A stretch of 22,572 bases of DNA from JADJXV01 sp964527785 (GCA_964527785.1 CAZGNO010000057.1:1-22572); one strand, 5' to 3'; shown: positions 1-8,600, numbered from the stretch's first letter. The notes: generated by a model from the letters alone, not told the origin. Made by a program: numbers and translations.

Positions 1-126
1 TCGGTTGTAGCAACCGACCTGACCCATAATTGATTTTATAACTAATCCATGCACGACGGTAAACAACCGACCTTAACACTACCAAATATGACAAGTAAAG
101 GTAGTCGGTTGTAGCAACCGACTTGA
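1..126. repeat. Cluster of short palindromic intergenic repeats
   Basis: Two near-identical palindromes, GTCGGTTG-tag-CAACCGAC, lie at 1-17 (first base cut off by the window edge) and 104-122, each followed by a TTGAC/CTGAC tail. Between them, 38-83 holds a second unit with a CGGT-aaaca-ACCG hairpin (57-69). The same units recur, in both orientations, in the spacer at 8601-8970. The stretch has no credible ORF. They look like REP-like or MITE-like intergenic palindromes; a role is not visible. Confidence 0.75.
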
Positions 127-232
127 CTTGTATATAATACTTCTTAAACTATATTTGCATCATTTCTCTGAAAAGATACTCAAACTTCTTTTTTGGTTTT
201 GATGCATTATATAAAATTCTTTGAATACATAC

Positions 233-267
233 AAAAAAGCCCGAAGATGAATTAATCATCTTCGGGC
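233..267 (-). terminator. Rho-independent terminator of the T9SS cargo gene
   Basis: A perfect 12-bp stem (GCCCGAAGATGA at 239-250, its complement at 256-267) with a 5-nt loop is followed, on the minus strand, by six T residues (233-238). It sits 33 nt beyond the stop codon of the minus-strand gene ending at 301. On the plus strand there is only a weak T-rich tail, so it works mainly for leftward transcription. Confidence 0.9.
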
Positions 268-300
268 TTGTATTTGAGCGCGTAATATTACGCTTGTTTC

Positions 301-3093
301 TTAGCGAATAACCGTAAGAGGAACAGAAACAGGGATGTTGCCGTTTTGAATGTTCAGGGTGTACATACCGTTTGGCAAGTTTGAAGCATCGAATGATACG
401 ATAGAATCACCTGAAGTCTCTGCATTGAAACGGAGAACTTCACTGCCGAGCGTATTGATAACACGAACAGTAACTATTCCTGCACTGCCATTCAAACGTA
501 CATTTACTTGATTTGTTGCAGGGTTAGGGAATACTAATCCACCGGCTGCCGCAACCGCATCTTCTTCAACACCCGATACAGACTGAGCATCCATAACTAT
601 ATCAACTTGTACATTTGCAAGTTTTGCATAGTCAACAGTAGCAGTTGTTTGCATAGAAACAAAACCCGGTTTGTCGGTAGTAAGCGTAAATGTTCCTGCT
701 GTGAGTTCGCTGAGGTTATATGCACCTTGGTCATCACTGAAGATATAATCGCTGATATTACCGCTGGCATCATAAGCAATAACATAAGCACCTGCAAGCG
801 GGGCATCACCGAGAACACCTGCACCTGCTTTTGCAATTCCGCCTCTGTGTGAGATTCTTCCACCAAGTTTTGCACCGCCGCGCATACCGTAGCTCGAACG
901 TAAGATGATTTCAAATACTTGATCTATCATTACTTCACCTACTGAAATGCGTGTAGCATCTTGCCATTTAGCAACTGCGAAATCTGCTGCTTTGTAATAG
1001 CCGGGAACAAATCCTTGCTTTTCTTTTGGAATTGCAAAAAGGAAATAATCACCGGGAACAAGGTTGCTGACTGTAAATTCACCTTTTTCATTTGTAGAAA
1101 CAGAAATTGCTTCATATTTACCTGGTTCTTTTGTGCTATTAGCAGGAACAATTCTATATGCGACAACACGAGCATTAATACCAACTGATGCAGAATCACG
1201 TACTAGCCCTGCGAAACCGTTTTGATAAGAAGCACGGGCAGCAAGAACGAAGTTTATGGCTGTATTTTGTGTAAATGTCAAACGGGTTGCTTCTTCCGGA
1301 TTGTTAACCTTCTCGAAATATTGGTCAATATATTTATCAGAGCCAAGCGGAACCGCATGAGCAATAACGGTGAGGTTTTCAGGGATTTCGATACGATAAA
1401 CGCCTTTGTCATTTGTTTTTGCAACAAATCTTCCCATCATACCTTTGTTATCAGCACCGTTTGGGTCTTTAACAATAAATTCAACCATTGCGAATATTGC
1501 TTCGCCATTCTCATTGGTAACTGTACCTTCAACTACAACATTTTTTGGTTTTTCACGGTGCATAACCGCGAAATCTACAGTAACTGTTTCATCGCATTTA
1601 ACGCCGACTGATGTTGCTTTGTCTATTGACACAGCGTCCATGTACCATTCTTCTACAAATCCATCACCTGAAACAAACAATGCAAAATTACCTTCTGATA
1701 CACCTATGCTGTATTGACCGTCATAAATTTTACCTGAGAATGATGCACTGCCTTTTACATCTTTATCAAGACGTATAGCTTTTATAGAGCCGCTGACAGG
1801 TGCACCGTTTTCATCCACTACTTTTCCGACGATTTTAGCACACGCAGGAGCAGATGTTTCACAATTTGTTTTTACCCGGAGTGCGAAACTTTGAGTTGCC
1901 GATAATTGAGAATTTAAGAGCGACGCTGTAATACCTACTTTAAATTCGCCTTCTCTTGCGGGTGTCCATTTAATCAAACCTGTTTTTTCGTCAATAGTCA
2001 TACCTTCAGGTCCAAAAGCTAATTTATAGGTAATGGCAAGCGGGGATGCTGCAAGCGATACTGCTTCTGCATCATAAACATATTCTTTGTCAAGGCACGC
2101 GATTTCGACTGGTTTAGTAATAAAGCGAATACCGTCTTTGTCGCCACCGCTATTTCCTTCACCAACTTTGATTACAAATGATTGCACCGCTTTAATGTCA
2201 GTACCGGCTATATAAGCAACGATAATAACTTTATATTCACCGTCACGTGATGGAGTCCATGAAATAAGCCCTGTGTTTTGGTCAATTGTCATGCCGTCTG
2301 GAGCATAATCAAGTTTGAAAGTAACTTTTACTGATGGGTCATTAGTTACGACTTTTGGCTGATAATTATAGAGTTTACCTGTAGAAGCAGTACGGTTTCC
2401 TTCGCTTTCAAAACGAATTGCATCGCTTTGAAAAGCTCCTACCTTTACTTCAACAGTTTGCATTGCCTTTACATCAGGATTATCGGAGAGATAGGCAATA
2501 ATCGTGTATTTGAAAATGCCGTCTTGGGTAGGAGTCCAACGAACAACACCGGTGTTTACGTCAATGGTCATTCCGTCAGGATAGCCGCCGTCTAGTTTAT
2601 AAAGAATTTTTGCGTCTGATGTGCTTCCGATAGCTTTTGATTCATATACATATTCTGTGCCGGCAGTTGCAGTACGTTTTGGTTCTGTTTTGAACTTAAC
2701 GTAGAGCTGACTGTTTGCTTTTTGGATAACCACAAATCGGAAATCTGTACGGTCACTTTCGCCGTCTGCGTTGAATGCACGGATAAAAACAGTGTATGTT
2801 CCGGTAGAGACATCTTTTATTGAGAATTTTGTACCTTCTCTTTGTGTACCGTACAGTTTGAATAGATCAAGATTGTCCGATTTACCCATTGTAACATAAA
2901 TATTATAGCCCTCAGCTGCATCAAAGTCAGTATTGGCATCCCACTTTAGCTGGATATATTGTGGATTACCTTCCGCTGTTGCGGTAAAGTTTTTGGGCGT
3001 GCCCGGTGCAGCAGCTTGTGCCGGTAGAGCCAGAGCAAATAAGGCAAGCAATATGGCTGCCATTTGCGTCGAAAATGAGAACATACGTTTCAT
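301..3093 (-). CDS. Large secreted multidomain protein with T9SS C-terminal sorting domain
   Basis: 930 residues. Start ATG at 3091-3093 is chosen because AGGAG lies 5 nt upstream and a signal peptide follows at once (residues 1-27, ending PAQA); an in-frame ATG 13 codons earlier has no such support. Order of domains: fibronectin type III (about 30-125), three cadherin/Ig-like (He_PIG-type) repeats sharing a GMTID..TG..WTP signature (about 140-410), about four carboxypeptidase-regulatory-like beta-sandwich repeats (about 420-840), then a T9SS type A sorting domain (854-930) with FPNPAT and NLPNGMYTL motifs. By family knowledge such proteins cross the outer membrane through the type IX system and are cell-surface bound or released. 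No catalytic domain is visible, so an adhesive or structural role is inferred. It is the last gene of a leftward block headed by an ECF sigma factor, 84 nt after the lipoprotein gene, and ends at a strong terminator. Confidence 0.93.
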   Translation of the reverse strand: MKRMFSFSTQMAAILLALFALALPAQAAAPGTPKNFTATAEGNPQYIQLKWDANTDFDAAEGYNIYVTMGKSDNLDLFKLYGTQREGTKFSIKDVSTGTYTVFIRAFNADGESDRTDFRFVVIQKANSQLYVKFKTEPKRTATAGTEYVYESKAIGSTSDAKILYKLDGGYPDGMTIDVNTGVVRWTPTQDGIFKYTIIAYLSDNPDVKAMQTVEVKVGAFQSDAIRFESEGNRTASTGKLYNYQPKVVTNDPSVKVTFKLDYAPDGMTIDQNTGLISWTPSRDGEYKVIIVAYIAGTDIKAVQSFVIKVGEGNSGGDKDGIRFITKPVEIACLDKEYVYDAEAVSLAASPLAITYKLAFGPEGMTIDEKTGLIKWTPAREGEFKVGITASLLNSQLSATQSFALRVKTNCETSAPACAKIVGKVVDENGAPVSGSIKAIRLDKDVKGSASFSGKIYDGQYSIGVSEGNFALFVSGDGFVEEWYMDAVSIDKATSVGVKCDETVTVDFAVMHREKPKNVVVEGTVTNENGEAIFAMVEFIVKDPNGADNKGMMGRFVAKTNDKGVYRIEIPENLTVIAHAVPLGSDKYIDQYFEKVNNPEEATRLTFTQNTAINFVLAARASYQNGFAGLVRDSASVGINARVVAYRIVPANSTKEPGKYEAISVSTNEKGEFTVSNLVPGDYFLFAIPKEKQGFVPGYYKAADFAVAKWQDATRISVGEVMIDQVFEIILRSSYGMRGGAKLGGRISHRGGIAKAGAGVLGDAPLAGAYVIAYDASGNISDYIFSDDQGAYNLSELTAGTFTLTTDKPGFVSMQTTATVDYAKLANVQVDIVMDAQSVSGVEEDAVAAAGGLVFPNPATNQVNVRLNGSAGIVTVRVINTLGSEVLRFNAETSGDSIVSFDASNLPNGMYTLNIQNGNIPVSVPLTVIR

Positions 3094-3177
3094 AACTACT
3101 CCTAAGAGAATATGATAAATAAAAAAAAACAAAAAGAAAATTTAAAAGTACTGATATGTAAGTTTTATACAATTCAT

Positions 3178-3894
3178 TTACTTGCTAAGCTCACCATAAT
3201 TAAAAAGCATTCTAACTCTGCCACGTATCGGATACTCGGTTGATTCTTGGTTCAAGCGTTCCAAATCTACACTTAAACTGAATGCAATTTCTAAAACTGC
3301 CTGGTATTTATATTGAATCATAGGATTGTTTGGAAGGTGCATAAACCGTGCAGTAACAATCCCTTTCGCAAATCCATCACGTTTAGTTGAGACATTTTCT
3401 GATATGGTATCCTGGACTCTTTTCCCGTTCACAGTGGTTAAGATGCTTCTTTTAATTAAAAAATCAACCTCGGATGTAGCGACCGGTTTGCTGTTTACAT
3501 CATACCCGATTTCGGAAAGAGCTAAAGAATCAAAGCTAAATTTAATACTTCTAAAAACGGCACTGAGTTCTTTCTTGTTGGGTACTATATTATCAGGTTT
3601 AGTAAAGCATTGACCGGAAATCCAAATACGATGAACACTGCCTGATGTGTCAATTTTGACACCTGCCGTAGATTTGTACTGTTGTCCGTCAATCATCCAA
3701 CCTCTTGTATAGCCGTTAATATAATGGGTACCATTACCTTCGTCTGCTACAACTTTCACAAAAAAGGGAGGTGCCGGCTCAACAGTTTCAATTACTTTAC
3801 CGTCATCTATGTCCATTGGACTTTTGCATGAATTGAATATAGCTACAATAATGCAAAACATGGAAAAAAGATACACGAATCGAATGAATTTCAT
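3178..3894 (-). CDS. Hypothetical lipoprotein in ECF sigma operon
   Basis: 238 residues with a lipoprotein signal peptide: basic start (K2, R5), hydrophobic core and a lipobox-like end at Cys23 (FNSC). The motif is not a textbook lipobox (Phe at -3), but a Cys at this point after a hydrophobic run fits. The remainder is beta-rich with no motif that I recognise; it should face the periplasm or outer membrane. It begins 10 nt after the anti-sigma/barrel gene and is almost certainly co-transcribed with it. Its function is unknown; position suggests it belongs to the same envelope regulon. Confidence 0.8.
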   Translation of the reverse strand: MKFIRFVYLFSMFCIIVAIFNSCKSPMDIDDGKVIETVEPAPPFFVKVVADEGNGTHYINGYTRGWMIDGQQYKSTAGVKIDTSGSVHRIWISGQCFTKPDNIVPNKKELSAVFRSIKFSFDSLALSEIGYDVNSKPVATSEVDFLIKRSILTTVNGKRVQDTISENVSTKRDGFAKGIVTARFMHLPNNPMIQYKYQAVLEIAFSLSVDLERLNQESTEYPIRGRVRMLFNYGELSK

Positions 3895-3904
3895 AATAAA
3901 ATCT

Positions 3905-5236
3905 TTAGAAGTGAATTATAATGCCTGAATTTAACCCTGTTTTCACAGTGGTAAAACCCTTGTCCTGAAATTGATAGAAAAGACCGCTTATGTCATATCC
4001 TGCGGAGATGCTGAATCGAGAAGACAAAGGGTATTGCAACCCAAGTTCGCTGCGGAAAAGAGTTCCAATTTCCGATGCACCGCCGAAAAGAGAAATATAG
4101 GGTTGCATTCCACCAAAAAAAGATAAACCTTCCGGTTGATACTGAGCAGATAAGCCACCCCAATAAACAGATGAATATTGATCTCTTGTAATGTTATGAC
4201 CTGAGATTACACCGTTGTAATGTAAAGGAAATGCTTCACGTCCAAACTTAACACCGAACGATAAATCTTCACGGACTGAATACATGAGTTGAACATTTAA
4301 GTCATTAAACGTTGCGCTCGGTGCATCTAACGTGGGAGTAGGAGTGGAAGCAAAAGTAGATGCCACCCCGCCAAGTTTTACAGACCAACTCTGATAATAC
4401 GGTTCGTCTTTTGGTAAGAACTTACTTTCAATTATTTCACCTGTTAAGGCGTCGTGAGAATCAACAAGTGTATTATCCTGAGCAATCGGAGAAGCAAAAT
4501 ATGACGAAGACTGTTTGTGAAACATATTGCTTGTACCGGATGAATAATACTGTGCAAATAATGGTTGTCTTTCATTTACAGTTGCAAGCGAAGCCGATTC
4601 TTCTTTCGGGTTATCGTTTGAAGTTGTATTCGGTATGTGTAATTGAGCGTTGTTTGACTGCTCTGCATTATCCAGGTAGCGGTATTCAACTTTGGGAACA
4701 TACACTTTTTCGGTGCGAATGATGACCTTTGGTTCGTCATTCTGTTGCTGGTTGCGGAATGAGTTTGCCTGTGCAGAAAGCTGGGCATTTGCTTCATTGC
4801 GAATCTTCTGTATTTCTTGTGCATGAGCCGAAGCCATTGCATTCAGATTAGAATCATAGCCCCAGTTCAACAGCCAGAATGTAATGCCGGCACCGATAAA
4901 TGCGGCAGCCGACGGAAGCCACATCTTACTCCACCATGAAGTAGCAGCAGTACTCGATGCTCCGATGGCAGAAGGAATTGTTTCGCCTAAAGTAGCAGTA
5001 CCTGCTGCAGGAAGTGTGAAGCCGAGTGTGCTGAATATATTGCTTGTAGCCATAGGTGGCGGAGTGAACGCCTCTATGTCTTGTTGAACTGCCGAGCGCA
5101 TGGCAAGCAATTCACGCATTTCATTGCGCAATTCGCCGCTCGAAGCTAGTTCCTGGAATAATGGTTGCTCGTGCGCCTGTTCTAGTTCTCCGTCAAGAAA
5201 CGCATGGAGCAAATCGGATGTATTTTGGTTATTCAT
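3905..5236 (-). CDS. Anti-sigma-like membrane protein fused to outer-membrane beta-barrel-like domain
   Basis: 443 residues. Residues 1-58 are helical and carry an LLHAFLDGELE segment typical of anti-sigma (zf-HC2/ASD-type) domains, but the zinc-binding His/Cys set is absent. A linker rich in Ser, Thr and Ala leads to one transmembrane helix (about 106-125), then a predicted coiled coil (about 131-163) and a low-complexity linker rich in Asn, Gln and Ser. Residues 280-443 are alternating-pattern beta strands with Gly/aromatic residues and end in a terminal Phe (SGIIIHF), like an OmpA/OprF-type barrel with its assembly signal. It lies directly downstream of the ECF sigma gene (53 nt), so anti-sigma function is inferred. 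The combination of an inner-membrane helix with a barrel is unusual. It could instead be wholly inner-membrane anchored, with the C-terminus a periplasmic beta domain. Confidence 0.85.
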   Translation of the reverse strand: MNNQNTSDLLHAFLDGELEQAHEQPLFQELASSGELRNEMRELLAMRSAVQQDIEAFTPPPMATSNIFSTLGFTLPAAGTATLGETIPSAIGASSTAATSWWSKMWLPSAAAFIGAGITFWLLNWGYDSNLNAMASAHAQEIQKIRNEANAQLSAQANSFRNQQQNDEPKVIIRTEKVYVPKVEYRYLDNAEQSNNAQLHIPNTTSNDNPKEESASLATVNERQPLFAQYYSSGTSNMFHKQSSSYFASPIAQDNTLVDSHDALTGEIIESKFLPKDEPYYQSWSVKLGGVASTFASTPTPTLDAPSATFNDLNVQLMYSVREDLSFGVKFGREAFPLHYNGVISGHNITRDQYSSVYWGGLSAQYQPEGLSFFGGMQPYISLFGGASEIGTLFRSELGLQYPLSSRFSISAGYDISGLFYQFQDKGFTTVKTGLNSGIIIHF

Positions 5237-5289
5237 AAAAGTAAAGTCTAAAAATGTAGAGCTATTTCAATTTCAATTGATTCTAAAAG

Positions 5290-5850
5290 TTATTTTGCCA
5301 AATCTGCTAAATAGGGAGCCAGTATTTCTCTGATTTTTTGTTTAGCTCGAAAGAGCCGGATTTTTACAGTAGCCATCGAAGAGTTTGTAACTTCACAAAT
5401 TTCCTGATAGGAAAGACCGTCATATTCACGAAGAACAAATGATTCGCGGTAGTCATCCGGCAAAAGTTCGAGTGCTGTTGTAATAAGTTTGAGTAATTCG
5501 GTTTTCTCTGCTGATTCGTCGCTCATTGAGGCATGAAAATCCTCAAATTGAACGGTTTGGTGTTTGGTTCGTTGGGCATTCAAACAAAGGTTTCGGGCAA
5601 TTCTTAATAAAAAAGCGGGAACATTTGTCATTATCCGTTCTTGCTGTGCGCTTTGATAAAATTTGATGAATGTATCTTGAAAAGCATCTTGAGCCCTGTC
5701 CCGGTCACCTAAAATTCTGCGGCAATATGCAAACACGCGAGATGAATGACGAGCATATAATTCAGCAAATGCTTGCTCGGCAACCATCTTTTCTTCCTTC
5801 ATTTGGTAGAAAAGCTCTGCGTCGGTATGATGTGATAAACTTTTTGCCAT
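5290..5850 (-). CDS. ECF-family RNA polymerase sigma-70 factor
   Basis: 186 residues, the usual ECF size, with only two sigma domains. Sigma-2 spans about 25-95, with the DAFQDTFIKFY segment at 55-65 that contacts core polymerase and the -10 region. Sigma-4 spans about 118-176, with LPDDYRESFVLREYDGLSYQEI leading into a helix-turn-helix (about 147-170) that would read the -35 element. ATG at 5848-5850 is used. It heads a leftward block followed by an anti-sigma-like membrane protein, a lipoprotein and a T9SS cargo protein, so it probably controls an envelope or surface response. No match to a housekeeping -7 element was found directly upstream; autoregulation is possible but cannot be shown here. 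Confidence 0.95.
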   Translation of the reverse strand: MAKSLSHHTDAELFYQMKEEKMVAEQAFAELYARHSSRVFAYCRRILGDRDRAQDAFQDTFIKFYQSAQQERIMTNVPAFLLRIARNLCLNAQRTKHQTVQFEDFHASMSDESAEKTELLKLITTALELLPDDYRESFVLREYDGLSYQEICEVTNSSMATVKIRLFRAKQKIREILAPYLADLAK

Positions 5851-6082
5851 AGAACCAAAATGTTAATTACTCTATCGCGAACTCTAGACACTAACAAGAG
5901 TGCTGTAAAAATGTTACCAAACTTTTTTGCATTTGAAGATTCATGCAATATGCACAAAAACATTCAAAGGAACAATCAGAAATATTTTAAGTTATACAGT
6001 AATACTGAAACCAAACTAAGATATTGATTCATTGAGAGTTGGAAGATGCATTCTCATTGAGCATTACGTCAGTAAATTCTTA

Positions 6083-6133
6083 TATATTTGATATCAAACT
6101 GTCCTTTTGAACCAAAGAAAAATTGTATTTTTG
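6083..6133 (+). promoter_or_regulatory. Candidate Bacteroidota-type promoters for the MazG-like gene
   Basis: Two matches to the -7 consensus TAnnTTTG: TATATTTG at 6083-6090 (with TTG at 6057-6059, 23-nt spacer) and TATTTTTG at 6126-6133 (with TTTG at 6106-6109, 16-nt spacer, shorter than usual). The second would start transcription near 6140, which places the upstream in-frame ATG at 6107 outside the mRNA and favours the start at 6185. Confidence 0.5.
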
Positions 6134-6184
6134 CCAATCAATCATCCCTTATTCTCAGAATTACTATTCAAACAATCATCATCT

Positions 6185-6544
6185 ATGGCTCAATCAGCAT
6201 CCGAACTTTCAGAAAAACTTATAACTACTGTCAAAGCTGTATTCCCGGCTATTCAACAAGGATTCGACAATTACCAAAACTCCGGCTTCGAGGCACGTTC
6301 ACCGGAATTTTTCTGCCTTGAATTATGTGGGGAGGCGGGTGAACTTGCCAACCTCGAGAAAAAAAAGTGGAAGGGCAAATCAATAAAAAAAGAATGGCTT
6401 GAAGATGAAGCAGCCGATGTTCTGATTGCCCTCTGTAATTATTCCAATGCACGCGGAATTAATCTGGCAGAAGCTGTCGCCTCAAAATTAAAAGCGATTG
6501 AAACAAAACGTGCTCGGTTAAAATCAAAAGGGGAGTTATATTAA
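6185..6544 (+). CDS. MazG-type nucleoside triphosphate pyrophosphohydrolase
   Basis: 119 residues from ATG 6185; a longer frame from 6107 would begin upstream of the likely promoter and adds no conserved sequence. All-alpha NTP-PPase of the MazG/dCTPase superfamily: metal-binding motif E50-x-x-E53 in CLELCGEAGEL, followed after a Lys-rich segment by E75-x-x-D78 (EDEAADVLIAL). By family knowledge it converts an NTP or dNTP to the monophosphate plus pyrophosphate with Mg2+. It is the single-domain form, about half the length of E. coli MazG. It lies 109 nt upstream of thyX on the same strand, so a role in dNTP cleanup or dUMP/dCMP supply is a reasonable inference; the substrate cannot be read from the sequence. 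Confidence 0.88.
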   Translation: MAQSASELSEKLITTVKAVFPAIQQGFDNYQNSGFEARSPEFFCLELCGEAGELANLEKKKWKGKSIKKEWLEDEAADVLIALCNYSNARGINLAEAVASKLKAIETKRARLKSKGELY

Positions 6545-6653
6545 CCCAAATTTTTCGTATTTTGCACTCCCGAATACACTGCGCTTGTGATGACTTTTCA
6601 TAAACTCTTGCGTGCGCAACTCTCCATTTATCAAATCTTCTGAAAAACTACCA

Positions 6654-7487
6654 ATGAGTATTAATCCGATTGAAATTCAATGTCTGGACAAGGGATTTGT
6701 CCGCCTGATAGACGTAATGGGTGATGATAATTCCATCGTCCAAGCTGCCCGTGTATCGTATGGTGCGGGTACAAAACGACTGAGTGAAGACAGAGGTCTT
6801 ATTCGCTATCTGCTGCGACATCAGCATACTACTCCGTTTGAAATGGTCGAATTCAAATTTCATGTCAAATTGCCGATTTTTGTTGCACGGCAATGGATTC
6901 GTCACCGTACAGCCAATGTGAATGAATACAGCGGGCGCTATTCTGAAATGAAAGATGAATTTTACATACCGTCGCTCGAAAATATTCGCCCGCAAAGCAC
7001 AATGAATAAGCAGGGTCGTTCTGATGAAACCTTCCCGACTGACCAAGCAGAAGCAATAACAGATAAATTTGCTGCGTCGCAAGACCAAATGTATGCTGAA
7101 TACCGTGAGCTTTTGGATTTGGGCGTAGCGCGTGAAATCGCCCGTATAAATCTTCCGGTATCAAATTATACGGAGTGGTATTGGAAAATTGACCTTCATA
7201 ATCTCTTGCATTTTCTTAAATTGCGCATTGACCCACACGCACAACACGAGATTCGCGTCTATGGCGAAGCAATAGCCAGTATTGTAAAGGAGATTGTGCC
7301 TGTAGCATGGGAAGCATTCGAGGATTATTCCCTTCATTCCCTAAAACTTTCACGTCTCGAAGCCAAAGCAATCTCGGCAATGCTCGGTGAATTGCCTAGC
7401 GACGAACAACTTGCAGCAGCAGGACTAAAAGGACGTGAAGCGCAAGAATTCAAAGATAAATTCAACAAGATGAAAAACCAACTGTAG
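6654..7487 (+). CDS. thyX: Flavin-dependent thymidylate synthase ThyX
   Basis: 277 residues. It makes dTMP from dUMP using methylene-tetrahydrofolate and FAD/NADPH in the cytoplasm. The diagnostic ThyX motif RHRx7S is intact at R83-H84-R85...S93 (RHRTANVNEYSGR), and the later RIDPHAQHEIR segment (191-201) matches the dUMP/FAD-binding region. The ATG at 6654 gives an N-terminus (IQCLDKGFVRLIDVMGDD) that lines up with known ThyX starts; a GTG at 6612 would add 14 unconserved residues. A near-consensus -7 element, TATTTTG, is at 6558-6564. The C-terminus extends about 50 residues past the core of short bacterial ThyX proteins. It follows a MazG-type hydrolase and is followed after 23 nt by a peroxidase gene. 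Confidence 0.96.
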   Translation: MSINPIEIQCLDKGFVRLIDVMGDDNSIVQAARVSYGAGTKRLSEDRGLIRYLLRHQHTTPFEMVEFKFHVKLPIFVARQWIRHRTANVNEYSGRYSEMKDEFYIPSLENIRPQSTMNKQGRSDETFPTDQAEAITDKFAASQDQMYAEYRELLDLGVAREIARINLPVSNYTEWYWKIDLHNLLHFLKLRIDPHAQHEIRVYGEAIASIVKEIVPVAWEAFEDYSLHSLKLSRLEAKAISAMLGELPSDEQLAAAGLKGREAQEFKDKFNKMKNQL

Positions 7488-7510
7488 TTCTTCCGTGAAT
7501 GGAGAATCGT

Positions 7511-8566
7511 ATGAAATTTTTACCAGCCCATAAGCGTACAAACAGGCGTACAGATATACTACTGTGCGGTGCGTTTTCTATACTTGCTTTGGCACTTACC
7601 GGATGCCCTGCAAATGTCGAACCGGCTAAAGACCCGCTTTTCACCGTACCCAAAGGTTTCCCAGAACCGGTTTTTCCTGCCGATAACCCTGTGAATGCCG
7701 ATAAAATTGAGCTGGGTCGCAAATTATTCTATGATTCGCTCCTCTCATCCGACAAAACGGTAGCATGTGCAAGCTGCCACAAGCAAGAACTTGCGTTTAC
7801 AGACGGGAAAGAAGTGAGCCGAGGTGTGAATGGTGAGCTTGGCAATCGCAATTCACCGACTATCGTTAATGCTGCGTATGCTTCACGGCTGTTTTGGGAC
7901 GGACGTTCTGCCACCATCGAAGAGCAGGCACTTGCAGCCGCAACCAATCCTGCTGAAATGCGAGCGGTTGAACCGGTCATTGATGTGCGCTTACAACAAG
8001 ATTCAGCTTATGCTGTTGAATTTGCCAAAGCATTCGGTAATGGAACTAAACCCACTACACGGCTGGCAATGAAAGCGATAGCTACTTTTGTACGAACAGT
8101 ACTGTCGGGTTCGTCGCGGTATGATGAATTCAATAATGGTAATACCGGTGCGCTCAATGATTCCGAAAAGCGAGGCAAAGATTTATTTTTTAGTGCAAGA
8201 ACGCAGTGTGCCGAATGTCATTCAGGACATAATTTTACCGACGATAAATTTCACAGCACAGGTTTGTTTACGCATTATTTCGACAAAGGGCGGTTCGATG
8301 TTACAAAAACATCTGCTGATGTCGGCAAATTCAAAACCCCGTCGCTCCGTAATATTGCGCTTACTGCCCCGTATGAACACGACGGGCATATTCCTACCCT
8401 CGAAGCTGTAATTGAACATTATAATTCCGGTGGCAAGGATTTTATGAATAAAGACAGCCGGATACATCCGCTATATCTTACTGATACAGAGAAAAAGGAC
8501 ATTATCGCATTCCTCAACTCTCTTACCGATAATACGCTGTTACAGAATAAGCGTTTTGGAAAATAG
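7511..8566 (+). CDS. Di-heme cytochrome c peroxidase lipoprotein (CcpA/MauG family)
   Basis: 351 residues. ATG 7511 is preferred to ATG 7499 because GGAGA lies 5 nt upstream of it. Signal peptide with lipobox LTGC, lipid-carrying Cys32. Two c-type heme sites: CASCH at 86-90 and CAECH near residue 226, the spacing expected for bacterial di-heme peroxidases. Other family hallmarks are LGRKLFYDSLLS before heme 1, the RNSPTIVNAAY segment, and KTPSLRNIALTAPYEHDGH near the C-terminal heme. By family knowledge it reduces H2O2 to water in the periplasm with electrons from a small cytochrome; some relatives (MauG type) instead oxidise proteins. It begins 23 nt after thyX and may share its transcript, though the functions are not obviously linked. 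Confidence 0.94.
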   Translation: MKFLPAHKRTNRRTDILLCGAFSILALALTGCPANVEPAKDPLFTVPKGFPEPVFPADNPVNADKIELGRKLFYDSLLSSDKTVACASCHKQELAFTDGKEVSRGVNGELGNRNSPTIVNAAYASRLFWDGRSATIEEQALAAATNPAEMRAVEPVIDVRLQQDSAYAVEFAKAFGNGTKPTTRLAMKAIATFVRTVLSGSSRYDEFNNGNTGALNDSEKRGKDLFFSARTQCAECHSGHNFTDDKFHSTGLFTHYFDKGRFDVTKTSADVGKFKTPSLRNIALTAPYEHDGHIPTLEAVIEHYNSGGKDFMNKDSRIHPLYLTDTEKKDIIAFLNSLTDNTLLQNKRFGK

Positions 8567-8583
8567 AAGATTCGTAATGAAAT

Positions 8584-8599
8584 TAGCAAGCTAGTTTTT
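8584..8599 (+). terminator. Possible weak terminator after the peroxidase gene
   Basis: ATTAGC and GCTAGT, separated by AA and forming a short stem with one G-T pair, are followed by a run of six T residues (8594-8600 region) 18 nt beyond the peroxidase stop. The stem is short, so efficiency is doubtful. Confidence 0.3.
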
Positions 8600-8600
8600 T

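Noticed and set aside
5851..5960. ECF-type autoregulatory promoter upstream of the sigma gene
   Set aside because: A GGTAAC-like motif exists on the minus strand, but no -10 motif lies at an acceptable spacing, so it could be chance.
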